Positions 16,873 to 24,260 of a stretch of 64,000 nucleotides of DNA are shown piece after piece. Positions within the stretch are counted from its first letter, which is position 1. The number at the start of each line of letters is the position of its first letter. The stretch comes from Pseudomonas putida (lineage in GTDB: Bacteria > Pseudomonadota > Gammaproteobacteria > Pseudomonadales > Pseudomonadaceae). Below the pieces are notes generated by a model, which had not been told where the DNA came from, made no database searches, and was given only the letters and a program-made list of their open reading frames with translations. A program made the position numbers and the translations under genes. The DNA lies in NCBI RefSeq assembly GCF_001941965.1, contig NZ_MKZO01000079.1:1-64000 (forward strand), given 5' to 3'.

Positions 16873-17148
16873 TCAAAATGCTTTGATGCACCTGATTTGA
16901 TCTGTCAGCTTGAATTTTTGCAAGACTTTGTCGATCTCATCAAGATCAAGGTCTTCACAATATTCAAGGCCCCAGTCTAAGTCTTCTGAATCATTCTCGC
17001 GGCCTTTTCTGAGGGCGTTGCGATCGATCAACAGTGTGATGGGGTCAACAGCGATCGTTATAACGTCGTTGCCGATTTGCATATCTGCATACGCATAACT
17101 GGAACTGTCGGTTTCTTGGACAATGACTACGCCGATAATGGTACTCAT
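16873..17148 (-). CDS. hypothetical acidic 91 aa protein
   Basis: The start at 17148 (MSTIIGVVIVQETDSSSYAY) is fixed by AGGAG 8 bases upstream. The first half is strand-like (IGNDVITIAVDPITLLI). The second half is very acidic (RENDSEDLDWGLEYCEDLDL). No known family. Probably in one transcript with the acidic protein downstream at 16313-16768. Confidence 0.6.
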   Translation of the reverse strand: MSTIIGVVIVQETDSSSYAYADMQIGNDVITIAVDPITLLIDRNALRKGRENDSEDLDWGLEYCEDLDLDEIDKVLQKFKLTDQIRCIKAF

Positions 17149-17171
17149 GAACAGGCTCCTGGGACGGGCTT

Positions 17172-17516
17172 TTAGGCTACCTGATGACATAGGCGCAAAT
17201 CAAGTATCTGCCATGATATGTCTGGCTGATTGCCACAGGCTTCCCTGAAAGCGACATAGGGTAGAGATTCTCCGATCCACTCAGCACGGGTCATATGACC
17301 GGCGCTGAAATAGCCCTCGTCAAGCCATCCAAAGCCCAGGTGCGGGCAACATGCCTTCGCGTGATCAAGCGGCAGCTTGCATGCGTGAAGGCCAGAACCC
17401 CTGCCGCCAGGGGATGTTTCTTCAGCAGGTGCCGGAATTTCATGATTGTCGTGTCTTCGGGGATCGGCGCGCTGGGCGTCAGGCGCGCAAATTGGAGCAT
17501 CGGAGTGGCCTCGCAA
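17172..17516 (-). CDS. possible small gene after the relaxase gene, frame uncertain
   Basis: The 3' part of this frame looks protein-like (HLGFGWLDEGYFSAGHMTRA, then EWIGESLPYVAFREACGN). The 5' part does not, while another frame (17291-17530) is open over the first half. Either the gene starts internally or a frameshift is present. It would lie 31 bases after the relaxase stop on the same strand. I cannot settle the start. Confidence 0.3.
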   Translation of the reverse strand: MRGHSDAPICAPDAQRADPRRHDNHEIPAPAEETSPGGRGSGLHACKLPLDHAKACCPHLGFGWLDEGYFSAGHMTRAEWIGESLPYVAFREACGNQPDISWQILDLRLCHQVA

Positions 17517-17547
17517 CCCGCTTCTAACATCAGGCTCTTTCCCGCAG

Positions 17548-18738
17548 TCAGCTCACGAGCTCTCTGTCAGACTGCCATGCCATCGATAGCTCCTGTTCCT
17601 GCACGAACTGGGGCAGGGTGAGCAAGTCCGAACGCAGCTGGTAGTAGCGCTCGCCGGGCTTTTTGTCCTCAAGCTCCCAGTTAGCTTGGATGCCTAGGAG
17701 GCTCAGGAGCAGAGCGATGATGGCTTTGATTGTGTCTTCGAGCTCCTTTTGCTGACGCGCTTTGAAGCTAAGACGGAGAGGTCTTCGATTCTTGGCTCTG
17801 AGCACGATGTAGTAGACTCGCACTCGTTCTTCGCGCTCTGAATCTCTTCGCGCAGCCTCTCTCTCAAGAGCTGGAAAGGTTTCTGGGTCATAGGATATTC
17901 CCTCCAGGCTGACCAATTTTTGGAATGTGAGGCGGCTGCGTTTGAGCTTGCGACCAGGGATGATGGTGCCTTGGTGCTCGTACGCGATGCCGCTGGGTTG
18001 GCCCTCCTGGTTTTTTGTGAAGTGGACGAAAACCCTCTGCTGGCGTAGGAGCCGAATCAGCATGAACATGTCGCCATGGGCCTGTTGAGTGGTTTCAACG
18101 GCGCCTGCGATTTTCGCGATCATTCTGTGCTTGAGAGGGATCGTCCCTTCGCGCTCAGCGGCTTCCAAGGCGTTCCTAGAAATTGCGGTTCCCCAGGTTT
18201 TCGTAGGCGATGGGGCTTTGCTCAGGTCGAAGTGATCCTCAATCCTGGAGGTGGAGTCACAGCTGCGGGAGCGCTCGTTGCTGTCCCTCACTATGCTGAA
18301 CTCTTCATCCAGGCGAATGCGGTTGGCGACGATATGGACATGCTCGTGATCGGTGTCCCCGTGAAGAACAGCGACCCACTTGTTCCTCTCATCAAAGCCG
18401 AGGTCGGACAGGTACATCTCGATCGCTTCGCGCCACTGTTCGTCGTTTAGGTGCTCACCAGGAGGTAATGCGAGGATTGCGTGCCAGACGGGCTTTACCA
18501 CGCGATCACTATCAATTGCGTTGTTTCGCAACTTTTCGACAGCATCAAACTCAGCAATCATGCCTTCGGCATCGATCTTGTCCTTGTCATGCCCATGGCG
18601 CAAAGGATCAGGCGAAAAGCAGTTGCGGCCAATCGTTCTGATAGTTGTCAGTGCATGCTCGTGCTTCCGCAAGCCAAATATATACTCGATGCGGTTTCTG
18701 AAAGAGCCCACGCCTTTGTCTGTGATTTTTCCAATCAT
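17548..18738 (-). CDS. MobA/VirD2-type relaxase (MOBP-like)
   Basis: The protein (396 aa from MIGKITDKGVGSFRNRIEYI) carries the relaxase histidine triad HGDTDHEHVHIVANR, which holds the metal for cutting one strand at oriT. The N-terminal region with Y19 (NRIEYIF) may hold the catalytic tyrosine. The C-terminal half is charged and coiled. The start is the ATG at 18738, with GGAG inside the end of mobC; the TTG five codons earlier is less likely. With mobC it makes the island mobilisable by a helper conjugation system, because no mating-pair genes are in the window. Confidence 0.85.
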   Translation of the reverse strand: MIGKITDKGVGSFRNRIEYIFGLRKHEHALTTIRTIGRNCFSPDPLRHGHDKDKIDAEGMIAEFDAVEKLRNNAIDSDRVVKPVWHAILALPPGEHLNDEQWREAIEMYLSDLGFDERNKWVAVLHGDTDHEHVHIVANRIRLDEEFSIVRDSNERSRSCDSTSRIEDHFDLSKAPSPTKTWGTAISRNALEAAEREGTIPLKHRMIAKIAGAVETTQQAHGDMFMLIRLLRQQRVFVHFTKNQEGQPSGIAYEHQGTIIPGRKLKRSRLTFQKLVSLEGISYDPETFPALEREAARRDSEREERVRVYYIVLRAKNRRPLRLSFKARQQKELEDTIKAIIALLLSLLGIQANWELEDKKPGERYYQLRSDLLTLPQFVQEQELSMAWQSDRELVS

Positions 18739-18742
18739 CTTA

Positions 18743-19069
18743 TTATTCTCCAATGCCCAGTAGGCGATTATTTATTTTAAATAGCTCTTGGATAACTTGC
18801 TCAAGGCCTTCGCCTTTATTGAGCAGGCCAGCGATCCGTTGCAGCTCCAAGGAAAGTTGGATGTGAGTCAGGGGGATGCGCACCTTGCCTAGGGCTTTGG
18901 AGTGGATAAGGAAGTCGCGAACGAAAGCGCCTGCGGCTTGGTAGCCGGCTTCCTCACACTTGCTCTTAATGATCTCTCGCTCTTTTGCACTCAAACGAAT
19001 GATGAGCGGTTTGTCTCGGCGTTTGGCAGCATCAAGTGTTGGTCTGCCTTTCTTGTTATTGTTATTCAC
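18743..19069 (-). CDS. MobC-like relaxosome protein
   Basis: The GTG start at 19069 (MNNNNKKGRPTL) has GGAGG 7 bases upstream. The 108 aa protein has the ribbon-helix-helix-like part KPLIIRLSAKEREIIKSKCE, and the MobC segment IQLSLELQRIAGLLNKGEG. Such proteins bind oriT and help the relaxase open the strands. The stop codon lies 5 bases before the relaxase start, so the two are translated together. The upstream region holds inverted repeats suited to an oriT. Confidence 0.8.
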   Translation of the reverse strand: MNNNNKKGRPTLDAAKRRDKPLIIRLSAKEREIIKSKCEEAGYQAAGAFVRDFLIHSKALGKVRIPLTHIQLSLELQRIAGLLNKGEGLEQVIQELFKINNRLLGIGE

Positions 19070-19135
19070 GCGCAACCTCCGAAGGAGAGTGAGCAGCATT
19101 AAATGTCTATCGTAGACACAACTGGCCACCCACAA

Positions 19136-19330
19136 GATCTAGTTTTATTATGCAAATGGAGCAAGGGGTGGTGGAAGTGTTTTATGAAAAATATTTGACT
19201 TAAATGTCGCTAAAAGTGCCTCAAAAGGCAACTCAAGTGCCAGTCTTGGCACCGGAAGTGTCTTAAATGGCCCGATATACTTCTGACTTCGCAATGTGTC
19301 AATGCGATATATCGTGGCTGTTACTGTGTG
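19136..19330. other. candidate origin of transfer (oriT)
   Basis: The gene-free region directly upstream of mobC contains two neighbouring inverted repeats: AGTGCC-TCAAAA-GGCAACT (19215-19233, with one extra base) and GTGCCA-GTCT-TGGCAC (19237-19252, perfect). Related aagtg(t/c)c motifs recur at 19256. Position next to mobC and repeat structure fit an oriT; the nick site cannot be read from the sequence. Confidence 0.45.
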
Positions 19331-19375
19331 TGAGTGCGGTGCGTGTCAGATGTCGCTTTGCTGGTGTGCGAAATT

Positions 19376-19654
19376 ATGAATAGTCGCAGTCAGGAAGAGC
19401 GAAATGTCCTCATGTCACTAATCGTGAATGCGAAATACCTGGGTGTCGCAGTCGACCGCAGTGACCTAATGCTGGGTCGCACTCATGCTGAGCGGAGCTT
19501 GGTGCTTTATCCGAAATGCGAAACCTGTGTGTCCGCTCGATCAGAAGCTGTAGACCGCATACGCCTGGAAGATATGGGAAGTATCACGGCTGCCGAGCAG
19601 ATCCTCTGCACCCTGGCCAGGCTTTGCGAAGCGCGCAGCGCGTCACGCCACTGA
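19376..19654 (+). CDS. possible hypothetical 92 aa protein
   Basis: The frame MNSRSQEERNVLMSLIVNAK is open to 19654 and contains CETC and further helical sequence. No ribosome site precedes it and no family is recognised. It points away from the mobilisation genes. The following 286 bases to 19940 hold no gene I can support. Confidence 0.3.
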   Translation: MNSRSQEERNVLMSLIVNAKYLGVAVDRSDLMLGRTHAERSLVLYPKCETCVSARSEAVDRIRLEDMGSITAAEQILCTLARLCEARSASRH

Positions 19655-19940
19655 ATAACGGCGTCGAGGTAGACGTCGAACCGAGCCGCACACTAAGGCT
19701 GGCCAACTCTGCATCGCAGGGATTCCGTCCCGAGTAACGAAGGGACTGGTGCATTCGAACCCACTCCCTTCAGCCGGGTGGAAAGGGCTATCCAGCCACA
19801 TTCTCCGGCTCCCAGCAAAGCGAAGCGCTGAGGGCGCGTCCAATGGCCGGTTTGTTGCTCCGGCCACTGACAGTCAGCGGAAATCTGGATCACGTCACCC
19901 TTTGCGCAGCGAGCTAGGCCTCATTCCTAGGCCTGAATTT

Positions 19941-20687
19941 TCACGATGCGGTGGGAGCTACGTACGGACGGAAGCCGAGCCCAAAGAAGTTTTCAAGCAA
20001 GAACGCCTCCCTGAATTCGATTCCTGGTGTATGGCGCAGAATCTCGTAGATATCTCGCTTATGGGCCTCAGGCATGCGCGCGCCGAAGATGATGGCGGAG
20101 ACGGTGGCTGGAGCTTGATAAAGCTTCTCGCCAACATCCATGATCGCTCGCCATTCTTTCTCGTAGCTCCATTGCTTGGCCTTAGTGAACAAGCAGGCAT
20201 CCAAAAAATTCTCCGTGGCGCTGGCAGGCAGGTTTTTCGCCGAGAGTGACGGGTACACATCGGTGTACTTCACAGGTTTGGCCATGGTCTGCAGCGGGGA
20301 GGTCTCATCGATTTTGTACTCGATGCAGAAGCCCTTGTGATACTCGGCGTAGTGAGACCACATCAGAATTTCATCGGGTACCTCGCTGAGGCAAAGCACG
20401 CCAATGTTTTGCATGAGCGCACCGAGTCCGTCGCGAAGCCGCTCATAAGCAAGCTCGTCCTCCTTGCACGGCACCTTGAGTGAGTCCTCCACCGCAGCAT
20501 TTTGTGTTGCCTTCTCGACCGCGTGGACTACGGACTCTGCCAGCTTGCTGCGGTCGAGGTTGATGGCGCAGTCAAACGGGTCATTAAAGGAGGCCGGCGT
20601 GGACAGCCAGACTTTTTTATCGGCCAGGGACTGCAGCGAGTACTGCGTGACGCGTTGGTATTTATACAGGTGGGAAGGCGTGCTCAT
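19941..20687 (-). CDS. DUF2971 protein
   Basis: A 248 aa protein starting at MSTPSHLYKYQRVTQYSL, with AGGA 9 bases upstream. It shows the DUF2971 features: LYKY near the start, VWLSTPASFNDPFDCAIN, then MWSHYAEYHKGFCIEYKID and the KEWRAI-like YEKEWRAIMD block. The family is widespread in mobile elements and defence neighbourhoods, and its activity is not established. It is a soluble protein. It runs in the same direction as the HEPN-like genes to its right. Confidence 0.8.
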   Translation of the reverse strand: MSTPSHLYKYQRVTQYSLQSLADKKVWLSTPASFNDPFDCAINLDRSKLAESVVHAVEKATQNAAVEDSLKVPCKEDELAYERLRDGLGALMQNIGVLCLSEVPDEILMWSHYAEYHKGFCIEYKIDETSPLQTMAKPVKYTDVYPSLSAKNLPASATENFLDACLFTKAKQWSYEKEWRAIMDVGEKLYQAPATVSAIIFGARMPEAHKRDIYEILRHTPGIEFREAFLLENFFGLGFRPYVAPTAS

Positions 20688-20820
20688 GGTGTCCTGGTTC
20701 ACTGGGCAGATGGGGTGTCGCCTGCTTGGCGGCTGGGCTTGCTGCGCAACATCCCACTTTAGCCCGGAAGCCAAGCCTGAAGCTACCTAACCTGGGGCTT
20801 CTGAGCCGCCCCTCGCTTGC

Positions 20821-21339
20821 TCACCGGCTGGAAGTCGCCGCTCGGTCGCCAAGCTCTGGCTTCATGATGGCGCGAATGTCGTACAGCAAGCTGCTCACGT
20901 CATGTAGCTTGCTGATGAACTCTTCCAGTATCTCGTTGGTGACCTCGAAGTAGCGGTTTTTCTCGTCCAGCCGACGGTGCAGAATTTGCTGCCTGGCCTG
21001 GTTGGTGATCGGGTAGGCATGCATGATGTCCGATCGCCGGGTGTTCAGCGCTTGGAACATGTCAGCGGCGGCGCGGCCAATAGGCCCGACCTCTGGCTTC
21101 GTGGCTTTGGCTTTCTTTACGCACTTGCGAAATTCGCTGAGGATCTCGCCACCCGTTCTTGCCTGAAGCGCAGTGCGATTTACGACCGGATCCATGTGGT
21201 GAGCGAGCTCGGCCATGAAGCTGCTGAGGGAGGCAAAGCCGTACAGCGCAACTCCAAGTCGGTAGATGTATCCATCGTCAGCAGGAAGCGCGAGCCGGGT
21301 GAGTCCTCTGATGGCTTTGGTGTTTAGTTCGAAGGTCAT
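20821..21339 (-). CDS. hypothetical 172 aa protein with a HEPN-like RxxxxH motif
   Basis: The start MTFELNTKAIRGL at 21339 is chosen because the upstream extension is not protein-like. The all-helical sequence contains NTRRSDIMHAYPITNQARQQ. The RSDIMHA segment fits the R-x4-H motif of HEPN ribonuclease folds and is followed by a proline, as often seen there. HEPN proteins are common as toxins or defence nucleases. No partner antitoxin (MNT nucleotidyltransferase) is next to it. Confidence 0.5.
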   Translation of the reverse strand: MTFELNTKAIRGLTRLALPADDGYIYRLGVALYGFASLSSFMAELAHHMDPVVNRTALQARTGGEILSEFRKCVKKAKATKPEVGPIGRAAADMFQALNTRRSDIMHAYPITNQARQQILHRRLDEKNRYFEVTNEILEEFISKLHDVSSLLYDIRAIMKPELGDRAATSSR

Positions 21340-21374
21340 GACGTGTACTCCAATATCCTTATCACGTACAGAAG

Positions 21375-21500
21375 ATGCCGGGCTCCGGCCTGCGTGCAAG
21401 CCTGATCGCAGCAGTGGCAGATGACCTGACCGAAACCCAAAAAGCCGGTCACGGCGACCTAGGCTTCTGCGCCCAGTACCTGACTGCCAAGAACCAGTAA
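21375..21500 (+). pseudogene. short 3' gene remnant or mini-ORF
   Basis: The 41 codons MPGSGLRASLIAAVADDLTE, TQKAGHGDLGFCAQYLTAKN-Q look like the end of a real protein. They are followed 13 bases later by a good terminator, but no larger gene precedes them: a TGA lies just upstream in frame. It could be the end of a gene whose start was lost by recombination. I could not identify the parent. Confidence 0.35.
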
Positions 21501-21513
21501 TCAGCGTTGCTCA

Positions 21514-21552
21514 AGCCTCGGTACGTGCCGCATAGGCGTTCCGGGGCTTTTT
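21514..21552 (+). terminator. rho-independent terminator
   Basis: AGCCTCGG pairs with CCGGGGCT (one G-T pair) around a loop that can extend the stem (GTGCC/GGCGT), followed by TTTTTATT. It would end a plus-strand transcript, yet no complete plus-strand gene lies upstream. That supports loss of a gene here. Confidence 0.65.
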
Positions 21553-21572
21553 ATTGCCCATTTTGCGACTTG

Positions 21573-22398
21573 TTATGCCGGCTCACTATGAGCAAGAAAC
21601 TCCTGCTCAGTCTCAATGAGGCATTTCATCTCTCGAACAACCACAAACTCCAAAGTCGCTGGAAGCCCTAGGGCATCTAGCTCGCCCTCCGCAATTGCAT
21701 AACCCGTTTCGGGGGAGTCCGACCCCAAAAATGCGCAAATCCAAGCTATCAAGTACCTCATCACGGTAGAGTTCTCCGTACAAGGAGTGGAAAATATAAT
21801 GAATAGAGCCCACATTTTCTCTTAACAGGGGCAAAACATATAGATCATTTTTATGAGACTCAAGATCTCCGCGAACTATCTTCCCCCAACCATCAAATGA
21901 GTCAAGTAGCTCACCGGGCTCCATAGTCACAATCAGGGACGCATGCTCACCTGGCACCCGCTTCAGCTGGAAATGGAGCAATGGCAATCCGCAATGAGTA
22001 GTATAATTTCTTAGCTTGTACAACAGCCTGTAAGAAAAATACTTATCAAACTCGGAGCCGAGCAAATCTACATGGCTGGTTAGTTCAGCAGAGCATTCTC
22101 CGAAAGCACGAATTATCTTCAGTCTAAAGTGATCCACAAAAATTCGTGACGTATTTAAAAACTCAAGAATTAAGGCGCCAGGCTCAAATGAGTAATCTAC
22201 AAGCGCTTCTTGATTCAACTCCGCATTTGACCTAACCGCTTCCACGGCATTCTTCATGAACCTCTCGTAAGCCTCAAAAGCCCTGACAACCAACCGAAAC
22301 AACTCGTGATCTTTGCTAAATTTTCGAATTATTGCTGCATGCCTGCGATACAATTCATACTCATCTACAGAAAGATCACGAACAAACTTGGTTCTCAT
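21573..22398 (-). pseudogene. HEPN-like gene with a frameshift near its 3' end
   Basis: From ATG 22398 the frame codes for a helical protein with LLYKLRNYTTHCGLPLLHF. RNYTTH is a classical HEPN R-x4-H motif. Near 21720, in a run of short homopolymers (cgggggagtccgaccccaaaaa), the reading shifts. The original frame continues with a cysteine-rich tail to 21613, whereas the neighbouring frame gives SDSPETGYAIAEGELDALGL and a natural-looking end at 21573. One inserted or lost base would restore a protein of about 275 aa. The AT-rich composition differs from the flanking core genome. Confidence 0.55.
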
Positions 22399-22877
22399 CC
22401 CCTCAGCAAGCACTAGCTGATATTTTTTTTGGTGAGTCGCTCACTGCACTTTACTCTCTTTATTTTTCACAACCCCAACACCATGTAACAAAATTGCTTA
22501 GTCACATTCTGTTTTTTGCCGAATCAGCCTACCTTGAAAGAAAACCAAAAAAAAGCCGCCCTGAAGGGCGGCGCAGATGTCGGCTGGTGAGACCGAAGAC
22601 CAGTAAAAAGCTGGGCTAGATTAGTGCTAGCCCTCTGGTTCACCTAGGCGTGAGGGTGAGCGGTGACTTGTATTGGTAGTGTCGGTCGGCAGTGCCAGGG
22701 GTTGGACAGACTTCTTGGGGCATTGGCATAGCCAGCGACTGGACTGATGCAGAGCTGAGGGAGCGAAAGGGGGTCTTTAGGCGGGCGTAAGGGGGGCGAC
22801 CAGTGGTTCTGAAATTGCACACTGAGTGCACACGGGATAGCCTGTAGATCTGCGGAAGGCCAGTAAAATCAAGGCTT
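22399..22877. other. island-end intergenic region, 479 bases
   Basis: No intact gene is seen. It holds the promoter of the HEPN-like gene, a minus-strand terminator hairpin at 22555-22572, and at 22640-22681 (minus strand) a 13-codon segment reading HYQYKSPLTLTPR-stop. That segment resembles the N-terminus of the Fic protein 500 bases away (RYQPPLTLTPR) in inverted orientation. Confidence 0.5.
22555..22572 (-). terminator. terminator hairpin for minus-strand transcription
   Basis: GCCGCCC-TGAA-GGGCGGC is a perfect 7-bp stem. On the minus strand it is followed by eight T residues. It would stop transcripts entering the island from the displaced dusA promoter at 22,979. Confidence 0.75.
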
Positions 22878-22979
22878 TCAGGCGGTTTTGTCGATCCCAT
22901 CCATCATCGGGGCCACGCTGAAGCGGCGGGACAGGGCGGCAGGCTCGGTATGCAGGGTGGTGACGGATTCTGGGAGCAT
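22878..22979 (-). pseudogene. dusA: displaced 5' end of dusA (tRNA-dihydrouridine synthase A) at the island junction
   Basis: Translation from ATG 22979 gives MLPESVTTLHTEPAAL, then SRRFSVAPMMD, and then breaks off into GIDKTA-stop. SRRFSVAPMMDWTDRHCR is the highly conserved start of Pseudomonas DusA, whose flavin/tRNA-binding barrel would continue for 300 more residues. The identity stops exactly after MMD. The dusA 5' end is an established attachment site for a family of integrases of prophages and islands. The junction sequence around 22,895-22,912 should therefore be one attachment half-site, and the remaining dusA should lie beyond the left end of the island. Confidence 0.85.
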
Positions 22980-23204
22980 TTTTCGACTACGCGGTGTTGG
23001 GGCTCGTCAGGGCGCTTCGGCTTGCGGGCGGAAGGGGCTGTGACAGAGGAAAGGGCGTCAGTTTACCAGCATGGGCGGGGGTTGGCTTGACGTGGTATCG
23101 ACTTGGAGGAATAGCGGGTTGATTTCCCTTGGGCGGGCGTTAACCTTGAGCCTTCGAGATGAGTCTTCAATCGGCCCAGAGGCCGTTGCCGGAGTGCCAG
23201 GCTG

Positions 23205-24209
23205 TTGAGCCGCTACCAACCCCCGTTGACCCTGACCCCACGCATGCTGGCCCTGACCGCCGAGATAGCCGAGCGCGTAGGGCGTTTATCGGCCGTACAT
23301 GAAGATGCCCTGACTCCGCAACTGCGCCGGGGCAATCGCATCCGCACCATCCAGGCATCCCTGGCAATCGAAAACAACACCCTGAGCGTCGAGCAGGTGA
23401 CGGCGGTGCTGGAAGGCAAGCGCGTGCTTGGCCTGCCGCGGGAAATCCAGGAAGTGCGCAATGCTTTCTCCGCCTACGAGGCCATGTCAGGCTGGCATCC
23501 GGCTCGTCGCGATGATCTGTTGGCGGCCCATGCGTTATTGATGCACGGACTGATCGACGACGCTGGTCACTACCGACAGGGCGGTGTCGGTATCTATCGA
23601 GGCGACCGCTTGCTGCATATGGCACCACCGGCCAGCCGCGTCGCGCAGTTGCTGGATGATCTGCTCGACTGGCTGGAGCGCAGCGAGCTGCATCCGTTGA
23701 TTGCCAGTTGCGTGTTCCATTACGAGTTCGAGTTCATCCATCCGTTCGCGGACGGCAATGGGCGCATGGGGCGACTGTGGCAGACGTTGATTCTCAGCCA
23801 GTGGCGAGCGGTCCTCGCTTACTTGCCGGTGGAAAGTGTGATTCGTGAACAACAGGATGCTTACTACGAGGCGTTGGCACGTTCGGACAAGCTTGCCGAG
23901 GCGACGCCTTTCGTTGAGTTCATGCTTGGAGCGCTACGCGAAGCGTTGCTCGAAAGTGACGCCACCGCACAAGTAACCGCACAAGTAACCGCACAAGTAA
24001 ATGAGCAAGTAGCGCGTCTCCTGGAACATCTCCTGCCCGGAGAGGCATTGAAAGCCAGTGAGTTGATGCAACGCTTGGGACTGACGCACCGTCAGGCCTT
24101 CAGCAACAGCTATCTCAAGCCAGCTTTGGCCGCAGGCGTGATCGAGATGTTAAACCCGGACTCTCCCCGCAGCCCCGCGCAAAAGTACCGTCGAACTCCC
24201 AGGTCATAA
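23205..24209 (+). CDS. Fic-family AMP-transferase, class II
   Basis: The 334 aa protein has the complete Fic motif HPFADGNGRMGR starting at H179, where the His acts as base in transferring AMP from ATP to a target hydroxyl. The N-terminal inhibitory motif S52-L-A-I-E56-N57 fits (S/T)xxxE(G/N), so activity is probably self-restrained (class II). The C-terminal part contains a repeated AQVT stretch and a winged helix (ASELMQRLGLTHRQAF). No ATG is available in frame: a TGA closes the frame upstream, and TTG 23205 with GGAG 9 bases before it is the best start. It is the first intact gene outside the island. Confidence 0.85.
   Translation: MSRYQPPLTLTPRMLALTAEIAERVGRLSAVHEDALTPQLRRGNRIRTIQASLAIENNTLSVEQVTAVLEGKRVLGLPREIQEVRNAFSAYEAMSGWHPARRDDLLAAHALLMHGLIDDAGHYRQGGVGIYRGDRLLHMAPPASRVAQLLDDLLDWLERSELHPLIASCVFHYEFEFIHPFADGNGRMGRLWQTLILSQWRAVLAYLPVESVIREQQDAYYEALARSDKLAEATPFVEFMLGALREALLESDATAQVTAQVTAQVNEQVARLLEHLLPGEALKASELMQRLGLTHRQAFSNSYLKPALAAGVIEMLNPDSPRSPAQKYRRTPRS
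23964..24011 (+). repeat. 12-bp tandem repeat inside the Fic gene
   Basis: Three identical copies of ACCGCACAAGTA and a fourth diverged copy (AATGAGCAAGTA) encode TAQV-TAQV-TAQV-NEQV between the Fic domain and the C-terminal winged helix. Because the unit is four codons long, copy number can change without breaking the frame. Confidence 0.9.
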
Positions 24210-24260
24210 ATCGGCAGCAGCCTATACTCACCGCTCCCCAGCCCCTCACCCGGAGCCCTC

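Noticed and set aside
19745..19775. T-loop-like gcattcgaacccac that could mark a tRNA or attachment site
   Set aside because: The flanking bases do not form a T-stem and no other tRNA parts are present.
19643..19867. Open frame of 74 codons on the minus strand (SPFHPAEGSGFECT...)
   Set aside because: No ribosome site, low-complexity residue use, and overlapping open frames on both strands; not enough to call a gene.
23964..24011. Possible CRISPR-like repeats
   Set aside because: The units are adjacent without spacers and lie inside a coding sequence; no cas genes are present.
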